DNA of 64,000 bases from Phoronis australis (lineage: Eukaryota > Phoronida > Phoronidae): assembly GCA_002633005.1 (NCBI GenBank), contig NMRA01000023.1, forward strand, positions 640,205 to 704,204. Direction: 5' to 3'. Each line of letters begins with the position of its first letter. The first letter of the stretch is position 1. Position numbers and translations under genes: made by a program. The notes beneath the pieces are model-generated. The model was not told the DNA's origin. It did no database searches and saw only the letters and a list, made by a program, of their open reading frames with translations. Below are positions 48,765-61,239 of the stretch, piece by piece.

Positions 48765-50325
48765 TTACACACACCCGCCGTAACATCTACATTTTCTGTA
48801 GCGATCAAACTCCCAGGATGCACAACCCATTCTACCGCACTTACTCCTGCAGTCGGTCCATGTAGACGCCCATGTAATTCTGTAGCGTTTTGGTATACCA
48901 GAATTGAGGAATCCCTCGTCGAACAGAACTGAAAATATAGGATATCGCAAGATTGAAAAATGTGAATTTAAACTGCTTCTCATTGTTGAAAGATTTAAAA
49001 CTTTAGTTTAATGAGGTCCGTACTTAGACTGCTCTTTTCAGTAATTATATAATTTCATGCTTAGGCCAATTAGAAAATTCTGAGTTTGATGTCTGAAAAG
49101 ATAGGTTTGGGCTAGCAGATGCCTTTCAAACATGTTAAGTTATGTTTCAGCTATGCTTAGGAAATGTCACGTACATGTACACAAGGACTAGTGTCTAGTG
49201 TTTTGATTTAATTTTGTGCTCGTCACAAAAATCGTATCGTGATATAATACACTTCTTTAAATGCATTATGTATACCCCAAGTATACGAGTTGTTTGGGTG
49301 TACTTTAATTGACTGGGCAGATCTTTATCGATCAAATCCAGGCCTTTAAATTTTCGAAAGTTTTGGCCGTTTTGAAAACTGATTTCTCTTTTTTAATTAG
49401 TGCACGAGTCAGTTTCCATGGAATTTGTGCGCCCATATTTTGTAGTCTATGTACGAGAGACTGCCAAAAAACTAAGACTTACGACGGTATTTCAAAGGGG
49501 ATTTATATGACTGTTTGAGGATAGATAAATCTCTGACACACGATACCCTGCACATTGACCGAATTCATAGTCCTAAGAACGAAATCACCTGCAGTTTAGG
49601 TTTTTCTAAAAATTCGTATTCAAAATATGCAAATACACAATGACAATTCCATAAAATGGCAGCCCTTTAGGATAAAAACAAAATTCGCGAAACGAATTCG
49701 TAAATCTACAGTAATATTGCTGTGAATATATCGACTCAAGTCGACGTATAGTACATTTTAGAAACGTTGTGCTCTAGATCATTTAACATATGATGGGTGA
49801 GTTAAAAATTCCAGATTCCCGGCCTGAGATGTTGTCATGGCAAAGGTGTGGACATCATATCAAACTTCATTAGACTAGTTAACTCAGAAGTAACTTACAT
49901 CGCTTTTCACGTTCACTTCGTCCCTCTGAAAGGCTCACTGAAAAAATAGAATGCAAAACAACATTCTGTATTCACGATATTTTATGTCCTAAACGGTTTA
50001 TGTAAAATGTTCAGTTTGCTAAGGATATCAAATATTCACAATCCATGGCAAAATGTCTTCGTTAGGTTTAAAATCTTCACAAATCAACACAGAGTGAGTC
50101 CTCGTAATAACGTTTGCCTCGTAAAGTTAGTCTTAAAGTGACACAGGCGTTTATTTTTTCATCACCAACGCCTCATCGTTAGGTTCAGGTATGTTTAACT
50201 ACTATGGAGATTGTTGAGCGGAGGAAATTACGTCGTTCCATACTTATACATGCAATTAGGCAATGTAACTTACCCAGAACGAGGACACAAAGGACGAGAG
50301 CACAGACGAGAATGAAGCCTCTCAT
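48765..50325 (-). CDS. Secreted six-cysteine peptide A (novel family)
   Basis: Coding exons 50325-50274 and 48928-48765 (216 nt, 71 aa plus stop), phase-1 junction. Exon 1 is a signal peptide (MRGFILVCALVLCVLVL). The mature part carries the basic GIPKRYR, then cysteines at residues 44, 48, 53, 64, 66 and 70 (C-x3-C-x4-C-x10-C-x-C-x3-C), ending CYGGCV at the stop. CxxxC, GC and CxC recall defensin-like cysteine-stabilised alpha-beta peptides, but the first defensin cysteine is missing and one lies at the C-terminus, so fold and function are open: antimicrobial, signalling or other. Acceptor TCATCTTAG|A at 50342 shows an upstream 5' untranslated exon. Its paralogue at 54589-59058 shares residues and spacing. 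Both splice sites are strong (GGTAAGTT, ATTTTCAG). Confidence 0.78.
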
Positions 50326-50723
50326 AATTCTTGTTTTAATTTCTAAGATGAAAGAGAAAGTTTATAGTACACATTTTGACATAAAACTGAACTGTCAAGT
50401 GTTATCCTTTGCGCCACATCAGTGACCTGCAGGACATTGGTCCAATCAACAGAAGAACAAAAGAAGGGAAACAGCAGGTCGTTTCCGTAGATTCGAGGAA
50501 TGCCTGGAATCGGGCTGGAAATTACAATAGAAGTGATCAAATTATGTCACGTTAACATTTACTTATTTTTTCCATTCTATCAAAGTACAAATATTTTCGA
50601 CTTCTGATGTCACACATGAAACATTTAACAACAATCTGAACACTGTATAGTGTAGTTGTTATTCAGACTCGACTTAAGGAATAAACGCATCTATAACAAC
50701 ATCAAGTTTGAGCGCGTACGTAC

Positions 50724-50778
50724 CAGTCAAACTTACAGAATATTAGACAAGGCCCAAGTCTTCTTCACAGTTCAGTGT
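50724..50778 (-). other. Probable 5' untranslated exon of peptide A gene
   Basis: Ends at ACTG|GTACGT on the minus strand and begins roughly 25-30 bp below the TATA box. No ATG-led frame of note. The start position is estimated from TATA spacing. Confidence 0.5.
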
Positions 50779-50801
50779 AGTAGTAGACGTGCACGCTCTC
50801 G

Positions 50802-50809
50802 TATTTATA
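50802..50809 (-). promoter_or_regulatory. TATA box of peptide A gene
   Basis: CCTATAAATACG on the minus strand, a full TATAAATA match, with a CACTGAA initiator-like word about 30 bp downstream. Confidence 0.6.
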
Positions 50810-50849
50810 GGTCGCCTCCTATTTGCACCGACGTGTAATTGACGGATTG

Positions 50850-53780
50850 CTAAGTTGACTGCAAACAGCCAAAATTACCGATGATAGTCGACAGCGCTTG
50901 TTGATTATGGCAGACATAATTAAAGTAGGTGTGTTCTGTAGAACACAGATTAGATATTAACTACTGAAATAATCTAATTTGTTTAATTAACTTACACGGG
51001 TAAATAGTAGTACATGTATGGATTGTGCTAAAAACAGGAAATATCTCTAGTTAACAGACAAACATTGGACAGAGATGATGATTCTTGATTACGGTGTCTT
51101 AAAAATTTATTAACTGTTCGTTATTCTACGTTTAAACGTTTTTTGGTGGCAACAAAATAAAGACTCAGAAGAGTCTTTGAACCTATTGATTTCACAATAT
51201 TGGGATAGTTGTACTTTGTTTGTATGCATCAGTCGAAAGATGCTCGTTGGGCGCCTGACCGGGAATGTGCCTAGTTACGTAAACTCATTACAATTTGTAA
51301 CATATTGGGGTAGCAGGTCAGTTACATGTACATAATGCTGAACACTTTCTCCATCTTGACGAGTCTGGTATCTGCATCTTCACTGCCACAAATTCCAAGA
51401 GCCTCACTTGACCCAGTGTATATTGGCAGCTCTCTCGGCTACGAAGCTGTTAGGTTACGTAGGACCCTAAAAATTCCAAATTTGGTTAACATCTCACCAT
51501 CGTATTTCAAAAATGGCTGAACGGATTCTTATGGAACTTCCAGACACTAACTACGCTTTAGGCACTGTTCTGTAACCTAACTATTCAGAGTTGTTTTTGA
51601 ATTGTTCCATATTTGGTGAAGGGCTATAAAATTGGACTTTTTAAGGTTTTCATAAAAAGAACTCAAAAGCTGTACAAGACGAAAACGAAATATTTTAGAA
51701 AATTGTGACAGTATTTTTAAGATTTCTCCTTGAACATTGAACAAATGTTTGGTTATGTTTTTGATAGTGCTGTCCTATTTCGATGTACCTTCCATTTTTG
51801 CTATTACTTATGTTCACCTGAACAAATTTATGTTACATTAGTAAACATTCATAACTCCAATTTTAGAAGCTACAAAACACTGTGAAGACAGCTGTACATC
51901 TGGTTGTTTCACAGTTCTGGATTCAAAAAAATATTGTCGAAATCTCAAGATCAAAAAAGCCTTTTACATCTAGTATGGGTTGTTCTAGAACCCCCTTGAC
52001 CCCCTCTATCCATGACCCTTAACCCACTCGACCCGCGACCTCCGACAATAGAGGCCTCTTGGCGTTTGTTACAAATTTCATAATTTTTGCTGTCGATTGA
52101 CTCTCGCATAAGACTTACCTACACGAATCTGCTCTGGCTCAACACTGGCGGTAAAAACAGAATTTTCGTAAGAACACGATCTGAAATGACGGATTGTGAG
52201 GGCGTATCATTGTCACGGAAATAGTTAGCTTTAGTGCAGAACTGCAACTAAATATACAGGTTTGCGCCGCCGTGGGTAAATAAAAACGACCAAACAAAAT
52301 CTGACACAAAATTAGAGTCGTTAAAAACTACACTCTCCCTTGAGTAAACTACGTTATTTACACGTGTTGGAAAAAATGGCGTTCCACCCGTTATTCGCCT
52401 GCTAAAGTTGTGATTCGGCTTTCGACACCATGAAATATTGCGTCACCTGTCGAACAGTTTCTTTTTCCCCGTTTTTTCAGTCAACTGTTCTTCTTTTCCA
52501 CGAGGTTGCGTACGTATGACAACAAATGATCGGAACAGGCTCGCGCTAGCCGCTTGCCAGCTCGTCATTGGCGAATTCTGAGCGGCACTGGCGATGGTAG
52601 AGTTAAGTCCAATGAGATAAATATAACTAGTATATAGCTCATTGGTTTAAGTCCATTCGCCAATTTGGCGAATGCTGTCGCAACTTCCTAATAAAAATTA
52701 ACTTCGGGAAACCTACTCTCGTGTCGACTCACAGTCAACTCAAATCAAGTCGCTCTGCAAACGATATTCTTTCTTGGATTCAGAGTCCTAAAAATAACAA
52801 GCGAATGTTTCATTTCATGTTTGTCACTACCCCTGAAATCACTCTTTTACGGCAGCGAAATGTTCAGCTGTGTAAACGAATAGAAGACTATTTTCGGTGG
52901 TAAACGCGACCCAGTCTCTCAATAACTTTTTACACTGGCGACGTGATGTGAACCGGTCAGACGGTATTTTAATACCGTTAAAAATTACCGAAGGATAAAA
53001 CTGAACTGAGTTGACCAGCCTCAAACATGCAACATGAACTCAAAGTTTAAATTTATTTTCACATTACACGAATCTCCTAATTCATTACTAAATTTGCGAA
53101 TTTTCAGCGCACAGTTTGTCGCATCAAATATTGTTTGAGACTTGACAATGACAGGTTTTCTTTTCAAGGAGTAAAAGGCGTGGATGACGCCGGGAACAAC
53201 GAGTTGGTTATCTGTTTTTAAGTCAAAATACATCAGATGTCATACCTAGTCAGCTCGCTATATGTTGCAAGTGTAAAAACAGGTGCCCGTGGTTTCTGAG
53301 AGGGCATTTTTTTAGGTGGAGGGGAAAATTCTACATCCCGATCACAATCAATAGCACCCCACCACCATTTTGCAAGCCCTCGTAGGCTCTGCCCCAAATA
53401 CGGTAGCCAAAAGTCAAATTTTTGCGCTATCTCAACTTGTGACCTGCGTGAGTTACAAATGATTCGAACCTCGAGGGGGATTTTTCAATCAAGGAAGGAA
53501 TTTGTGAACCTCATGAGCGGAACGGAATTTTGCATGATTTTTCAATATCTTTCAGAGGGGAATGGGGTTGATATTCCGCCCCAAAATCAAGGGATTGAGG
53601 GCCCTGAAAAGGATATTGAGACACCTGGACCCGTTTGCATTTCGGTGACGCCGGAAAGAAAGCAAGTCACTTAATGAGTTTTATATTCACTACCCGGCAC
53701 GATTCAGCTTTATTTTGCAAGTCTCAAGTTAGGTTAACGTTTTTGGACTAACATGTAAATGTCTTGCTCATCAAAATGCC
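50850..53780. other. Intergenic between peptide genes
   Basis: No coding exon found. A small imperfect palindrome (CCAATGAG...CTCATTGG) lies at about 52611-52648. Confidence 0.5.
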
Positions 53781-53789
53781 CACATTGAC

Positions 53790-53942
53790 CGGCGTACCTC
53801 TGCCGTAACCCGGGGATGGGGGGGGGGGGAATCCCTGCTCAATGTTTTTAGGTCAGCATCAATGAAGCACCCATGTCCATGTGGCCAGCCTACCTCCGCC
53901 GTAACCCGGGATGGGGGGGTGGGGGGAACTCCTGCACAATCA
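53790..53942 (+). repeat. Two copies of a G-run-containing unit
   Basis: CGTAACCCGGGGATGGGGGG with flanks at 53790-53847 and 53884-53942. Each copy has ten or more G in a row or nearly so, able to form a quadruplex. Confidence 0.8.
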
Positions 53943-54481
53943 CACGCAGGGGGCCAAGGGGGAACTCTGTCCAAACTTTTTTGGTCATAATTAAATACAT
54001 ATTGGCTGACATTCTCCCAACTTATTATGCTGCTATGTGACCTTAGAATATTGATCATTTGTTTTTTCTTAAAGCAAACGTCTTTTCTATCCTACATTTA
54101 TGAATAGGAAATGTGCATAACATTAACAATACAATGTTCTGTCCGTGTAACATTGTTTTTATAAATTGTGCGGGTTGGGAAAAGAGAGAGTATTTGACTA
54201 ATAATTTTTGAAATGGCTAAAAGTTTTCAAAGGCTTTAAGGTAATGTTGAAAAACATCTACACGGGTTTTCTTTGCGTATCTTGAAAGCGTTGTCATTCA
54301 TCTCGATAGGTCAATCATCGAAAATACTTACAATGCGACTCAACTATCTAGTTTCACTTTCTGTGGTTGGATTTGTGTTTCGTGCCCTTTTTATTTCATG
54401 ATAGCTCGAAATAACAGCATTTTGACAAAACGAGCTGTCACGTAGGAAGTCAGTGCAGTCGAGAAAGCTAAACAAGTGAAC

Positions 54482-54487
54482 TTTATT
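54482..54487 (-). terminator. Poly(A) signal AATAAA of peptide B gene
   Basis: TTAATAAAGTTC on the minus strand, about 100 bp past the stop codon at 54589. Confidence 0.7.
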
Positions 54488-54588
54488 AAGTGGCATGTAC
54501 TTGTATTCCATTTGGCAAACATTCCATCGAATTCAGTGGCAGATGGATGTAACTGTCAAATGCACGTCATAGAGCTGGGACCGAGAAT

Positions 54589-57500
54589 TTACACGCATCC
54601 TCCCCAACATCGGCACCTGTAGTATTGTTGCTGAAACTGGGAAGTTGAGCAGCCCATGCTGCGACACATGTTCTGACATTGCGACAACGTGAAGGAATGC
54701 CCAACTTTATATCTTTTCGGAATGTCTGAAAAATTAACGAATATTGCATTGTGTTTTAGCAGACAAAACAGATTGAAAGTTAGATATAACCGTCTGGTTA
54801 CTTCCTGTCACCACTGCGTCGATCGTTCAGCGAAGTGAATGACATGTATCAGTGTTGTCTACATGAATGAATGTTGCCATGTTGGTCTTTTTATATGCGC
54901 CAGGTGCAAAGTGCTCCGAAGCTATAGTTTACAGTGAAACAACAAAAGTGAAGCTAAGATACCAGGCCAGACAAACGAAAATACTAGATAGATGTTACAG
55001 ACAAAACATAAAGCGGCCACCAATCCGCGTTTCGTAAAAAATACATTGATTTAGACCCTTTGCCTCCGTACAGCAGAGTTGCATGTTGTTCCTAACTCAG
55101 ATAAGAAGCTGCATCAAAATTTGTAAAACTGTCTGTTCCTTATGCTCAAGACCATGCTCAGCACATAAAGGGACTGACCGAAATACACGTGACTTCGTGC
55201 ACTTAGTGAAACCCAAGACAACTTTTTTACACTTGTGTAGGTGATGGAAAGGTCTGCTGATGTCAGTTGCTACATGTATGACCAAAGAAAACTGGCTGAT
55301 GCTGCTTTGTCGCTAAAAATTTAGTCACAAAAATATGGAGCTCACTTATAGCTTTTTCCAGAAAAACTCTTTTTAAAAACGTTCCAGAATATTTGGAATC
55401 TATGATTCATCGTATCCAAAGTCTGGTGCTGCTTTATATTTTATGATAGCCGCTACCATTGTAGCGTTTTTAAATTACATGATTGTATTATGTAATGGTT
55501 ATCATCCATAGGATACATTCATCCTCAATGTTGTGATTAGGGAGTTCAACTGGAATGATAAGTTGAGCACAGGCATACTTACTTCGTTCAACGCGTTCAG
55601 ACGTGCCCTCCGAAACTACAACAAAAATTGAAAACAACATTAAAACAAGAGCAGTAACAATAACACCCACACGTACATTTCATCCTATAATTCAACGCTG
55701 CCGGTGTAGCGATGACGAGAAATTTTGAAGTCAGTCATTCAGTACATAGATGTATTACGTATTTATTTTAGTGGAGTTGCATTAACTGACTTTATGAAGT
55801 CTTAACACGTGCAGAGTGTTGAATTAAAAAACGAAAAAATAAATGTTTTGCTTAACTTCGTATGCCTGTCTGCAAAAACGGACTCTATGTTCAGACCAGT
55901 AACAGAAAGAAAAGAAGCCCAAAGTGGCGCATTGTGGTACCTTTTTAGTGTCACTATTTGATTTCGTGTAATACTTTTTCTCCATATGTTGCGAACCAAA
56001 ATCTACATGTAGGTACATGTGTGTTTACGTACACACATCCTTGAATATTAGAAAGGATATCCAAGTACCGATTTCATTATAAACTATCACAAGAGATGAA
56101 AACACCACAGAGATTTAACGCAGATTCAGGGTAACGACTCGTATTATCTCTCAAAAGCAACCTTTTGCTTAATGAGTGTTGACTTCCGTTTCTAATCAGC
56201 GGGTGTACAGAGACTCGATGCTAATATTGCACATGTATTATCACCCGCTGTTTGATTTGTTAATGAGGCGAAATGTACAATGCTTTCCAGAAAGAATGAC
56301 GTACAGTGTATGGTATTTATTTTCAAGAAGCGCGGCAAAGGTGACTACGGCCGACAAGGAGGAAATTAACAATTGGTATGACTTCAAAACCACTTCTTTT
56401 AAATTCAACCATAGTTCTGTTAAATTCATTTCCTGGCAACAAATCAAACAATATCTACTTAGCCTTATTGAAAGAAATGACAACTCCGATTTTATTAATT
56501 AATAAATCAATTAAATAATTTATTCATTCATTTATTTAATTGTCGTCTATCTTGTCACTTCATCCTACAGTTCTTTGCAGCTCATTTTTCACCCATGTCC
56601 CGCTTTTTGATACACGGTAAAATTGACATATTGTTATATACTGTTGTAATTTCTCACGCTCCCTATCCAAATTTTCCCGCTCAGCACCCGCAATTTCTCA
56701 TTCAACAATAAGAAACAACAACAGAAAACGCAGTTTTGGGTTTAACATCTCTTGTTCGATGAAAAGTGCCATTCTTTCGTCACTGTGTGCGGCAGCGAAC
56801 ATTTCATCCTTACTTTTTGTCTTAGACTCAGATGTCCCGCTTTTTATCCTGAAGTCCCGCTTTTCAATCCAGTTGTTCCGTTTTTCCGTTCTTGAATGTT
56901 GACCGTGACAACTATGCAACAGGTGTCCAAAATAACATTGTGTCTTTTTATGAATAATGTTATTTTCCAGAGTGCACTTTCTTTAGTAACATAACTATTG
57001 TATAATGTGTTTCATTGTCTCATGTTTACGGTAACATACAATATATGTTACTATCAGGATCAGTAACTTTTACTTTCTGAAGAAAAGAGTTTCTAAACTT
57101 TTCTAAAAAGTCCTACACCGCAACCAATCTGATGAGCTATCCACAGTAAATTTCAAAGTTACCTGATACATGTTGATGTTAGCCCAATTTTTATCTAGTC
57201 CATCAGAAAACCTTTATCTGCGAACTTCGGATAGATACTTGGAGTAGTTTATCGCAATTTTCGTAAAATCCACTGCATTCCGAGTTTTTAGGGCACTAAA
57301 GGTCCAATTAACTATAGCTAAAGATGTTTAATGTTGGATGAATCCCTGACTAAATTATCCACAGCAAGTGTGAGGGACCTATATTCTAAAACCTTTCTCT
57401 TTATACGATGGAAATCTTTCGAATCATTGAAATTACATCTTTAATGGCTTAACTAGACTTTTAAATTTACTCTCTGGTTCATTTCCTTTTGATTTTACTA

Positions 57501-59058
57501 TTAAGCGCTGTTCTTTGTCGCATCTTGGTAACCCTCTTGATTTTCATGATTAAAAAAATATTTTTAATCCGGCAGCTATGTGAATACCTTTTAATATTTA
57601 TATATTTTAAGCTGCATAAAAATATGTAAAATGATATATGAAATTGTTTGCCAAAACAAAAGTTTGCCTATTGCCCAAAAAGATTTCAAGAAGAAGGTTA
57701 TAACATTGGAAGTGATGACTGGAAAAGTCATTGTCTTTTAAAAGTTATGTACACTGCAGTTTAAATTATTACATAGAATACTTGCAACGAACTATTTTCT
57801 TAAGAAAAAAAGAACTTGGTGTACTCTGATGTATGTACTTTCTGCCAGTCACAAACTGAACCAGTAGATCACATCCTTTTCTAATGCAATAACATAAAAA
57901 TATTGACAGAAGAATTATACAATTCGGCGTTGTCAGTAAAAGTATCAATTTGATTATTGACAAAATAACAATGATATTTGGCTTGGCCAAAACTAACGAA
58001 AATAAAGTTTTAAATGGGATTCTTTTGCAATTAAAATATTTTATTTACGTACCTAAGTGTAAAAATGATATCCAGTTTCTGTCATTTTCTTAAGATATTA
58101 GAAAGAGAATTTTATATTCAATGAAGACTTTTATTAAATTATGGTAATTTAAATGAATACCAGGCAGCCTGGAGAAACTGGTGAACCATTACCTTTCCTG
58201 ACAACATCCTACCTAAAGTGGGTGGGTATGTTGAGGGGTTTGGGTGCGTGTGTGCGTTTGTGCGTGAGTGTGCGTGTTAAGAGTTTTGCAGTTTTTGTCT
58301 TTCGTGTCTGTATGTTTGTTTTTTATACCAATGATAATTACTCATGAAATAAATTATTTATCTTTTGATTCTGGTATAAAAAAGAAATGATAATGATATG
58401 ACTCTTATGCAATTCGGTTGAAAAACGGCGGAGTTGCAAAACATTTTAAATTCACAACCCGGAACAAACGAATGCAAACAAGTCAAACGCATGCACTGCT
58501 CAACCTCAGTGGCCGCGAGATCGGAGTTGGCATTCCAGGGCTAGAGTTCTATGGTAAAACGAAGTCGAATATGTAAAATAGGGAGAAAATTAGTCGACCA
58601 ATGTAACTGATAATCTTTAAGCTACGAGGCTGAGTTTGAACTCACGGAAAATCTCAAGAGTTTGCAGTAAAGCTCAGGCTCCTGTACTGTGTTGTGCTTA
58701 ATTTCATCTCAGTCTGTTTTCACAGTTTTGAAACGATGGTTTAAATGTACATGTAAACTGAAACGCTTCATATAATGATTGTATAAAAGTAACCGTAAAT
58801 AAATTTCCTCGAAAATGCTCTATTGTTTCTTGCAGTGGATACTTCATTTAGGGTTTATCCAAATCTAGATACAAAAATGTATCTAGATTGAGATGAAGCA
58901 GGTTATGCCACAACCGTGGTTATGGAACAGTCCTCAGTCTATATGTAAATTAGATTTTAAACAGTGAGTTCTCGACAATTATCTCTGAGTGTCCAATCTT
59001 AATACTTACTAAGAACCATCACACAGATGAGAGCACAGGCTAGGACATAACGACGCAT
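54589..59058 (-). CDS. Secreted six-cysteine peptide B, paralogue of A
   Basis: Coding exons 59058-59010, 55615-55583 (33 nt) and 54725-54589 (219 nt, 72 aa plus stop); all junctions phase 1. Exon 1 encodes a signal peptide (MRRYVLACALICVMVL). The mini-exon adds SEGTSERVER. Exon 3 starts IPKRYKV and has cysteines at residues 44, 48, 53, 65, 67 and 71, ending CRCWGGCV at the stop. Positions 29-33 (IPKRY) and C44, C48, M51, G52, C53 align with peptide A without gaps. An acceptor (CTCTTTAG, exon starts 59076) precedes the ATG as in peptide A, so a 5' untranslated exon lies upstream. What could be wrong: exon 1 may belong to another peptide gene, and the mini-exon could have another first exon, since the frame just upstream of it is hydrophobic. 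Confidence 0.75.
54750..55570. other. Intron 2 of peptide B gene
   Basis: AT-rich intron sequence with no recognised feature. Confidence 0.5.
56760..57060 (-). repeat. Dispersed repeat; partner at 7770-8035 (+)
   Basis: Minus-strand match to 7770-8035, including GTTATGTTACTAAAGAAAGT. Contains AAAAGCGGGACA words that also occur near 8250, 20457 and 56597. Confidence 0.75.
57061..58500. other. Intron 1 of peptide B gene
   Basis: AT-rich; I searched the minus strand for a further C-x-C-x3-C ending exon and found none. A minus frame at 57769-57990 has CYCIRKGC but no other family feature. Confidence 0.45.
58508..58552 (-). repeat. Copy of the 45-bp GGAATGC core
   Basis: Minus strand reads ATAGAACTCTAGCCCTGGAA, CTCCGATCTCG, GGCCAC, almost identical to 7726-7770 on the plus strand. 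Confidence 0.8.
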
Positions 59059-59079
59059 TGCTGATGAGTTCCGGTGCTA

Positions 59080-61230
59080 AAGAGAGAAGGACAATTGTAT
59101 GTTACAGTACGTGTTGCCTTTACGAGGAAAACTGCTGAATCTTTTGCAAGCAGTTATTGGGGACAAACAAAACAACAAGAATAATATATGTTTTTTAAAA
59201 CTTAAAAGCTGTATAGGAAATTTCAGGGTCACAACTCTACAAGAGATAACACACACATTTACGATTCCCAATGTGTAATTGTGTATAGGATACTAAGTGA
59301 ACAAACAGCGCTACCACCGAACTAGGTAGGAACTAACTAGGAGTTGGATATGAAGCATGAAGGGATGTATAATGGTATTTGCCCAAACAATAGGAATTAT
59401 GTCAGAGTGCCATAAATCTCATCATTGTGGACAAATAAAACAACAAGAAACATATATATCTTAAGTCGTATTTTGAATTTCAGGGTCATAGCTCTACACA
59501 TAAATATTTCTCACAAGGTTCCTTAATTAAATATTTTTGTTGGATCAAAACAAAACAGGCTCGGGGGGCTTTACTCTTTTATTGACAGAATAAGTAGTGG
59601 CAGTAGTAGGTAAACTGAAATATAAAAAAAACTATGTTCATGTTTACACGTTACATAATGCTATACCATGTATAAACAGTTCAATGCTCCGGACAACGCC
59701 CAAGAAAATGTCGACGGGCAAAGGGCATGCATTACTAGCAAGCGTTCAAAACGTTAAATACATCTCCTGAGAGAACAGGGGGAAACTGCACTGAATGTAA
59801 ATAAACTAGTTTATATCAAAAACACGAGTACTTACGCCGATATCGCCCCAAGTCCAACCAAATTCCGTTGAAAATAACTATGTACAATAGACGTTTCTCC
59901 ACGATAGACGTTTGTGGAATGATATTCGAAAAAAGGCGGCACCAGAACAAACAGTTAGAGAAAGCGATATCTGGCGCAAAAACTACACAGTAACAAATTT
60001 ACTTACAAGGCGAGTATTCGTACGCTTAAATCAAAATAACACAACAAGGCAGTCTGCAGTAACAATTTTATTGAAAGTAAAACGTTTTTACAAACATAAC
60101 AGACCTCTTGAGCAAAACGGAGGTTTATAATTAACAGAGTCAGAGCATCACTTTCCAAATCACTGTAAAGCAAGAAAAAAGGTAATTCTGATTAAAATCC
60201 CTTTTAAATAGGGACATAAACAAATGCAGAAAAGTAAACACTCGAAGGCTGTAGAAGGTGCAGAACCTGTCCAAAATGACACGGTTCCAATATCCGAAAT
60301 GCAGAGTGTCACACAGCATAAAAAGAGTTTTTTTGTCACATATTAGGGCCGCTATGCAGTTACTAACGACTGTGTATCACGATATGTGCCACAGGAAAAA
60401 CTTCATACGGAAGCTTGCATGTCTATTATATATCTATGAAAGAAAAAGAAAATATCTACAAAAATCTTCCAGAACACAACTATACGGTAGGGAAGCAACA
60501 AGATCTCTGGAATAATAATACCGCAAAAAGTCATATAAAATATACAACACCCAGTACACAAAATCAGGTAAGCAACTTGGTATACAAAATATGATTGCCA
60601 GTAAGAAAACCTAGCACCGTATCAAATGTGTTCAACGAATAATCTATAGCTAAGCAAAAGGACAAATAACATTTGTGCCTGCGATGTCAGGAACAGATGG
60701 ACTTACATCTAGTCAGTAAATGCAATTAATCCTAGGGTTCCTGTTTCATGAAAGTTTAGTCTAGAAAGTCCCATTGCTAGCACGATGTCATCAGCACTAT
60801 GCAACAAGTTTTTATGTAATTGCATAAGAGTGAAACCACAGGCTCCAACTGAGTTTGGGCTATTCGGATCCCAGGGTGCTTTGGTGTTGAAACAGGCAAT
60901 TTAGCCTGACACAAAGGTTAAAAAAATGAAAAGTTTCAAAATTTTGAAATCTTAAATTAATAACTTTGTGTTAGACACTACTGGTAGCCTGAGATGATTT
61001 ATGCGCCTAAACGGCCAGAAGTAATCCACTAATGTTACAGTGACACGCTTTCGAGAACTTGGCGCAGTTACATGTATACTGTTTACTAATAGCCCGGGTG
61101 TTGTGGCTCCCGGGTTGCTGATGAAGACAACCCTACTTAACTGGCTTACGACAACTGTTAGAGTGACTGGCTTAGACATAATCACACCAAAATGAATAAC
61201 TAATGAACGAAAATAGTAAAAATGAATAAA
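59080..61230. other. Region upstream of peptide B exon 1
   Basis: No coding exon found. Minus-strand donor-like GTAAGTA words at about 59835 and 60005 could end noncoding exons, but nothing supports them. Confidence 0.45.
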
Positions 61231-61239
61231 AACAGCTTA

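Noticed and set aside
54567-54749. 60-codon minus-strand frame over the last peptide B exon
   Set aside because: It reads another frame of the exon. Only the frame entered from the phase-1 acceptor at 54725 matches peptide A.
55583-55670. Hydrophobic minus-strand stretch just upstream of the peptide B mini-exon, possibly a signal peptide
   Set aside because: No upstream ATG in frame except an internal one at about 55632, and the stretch coincides with the pyrimidine tract of an acceptor. Kept only as an alternative first exon.
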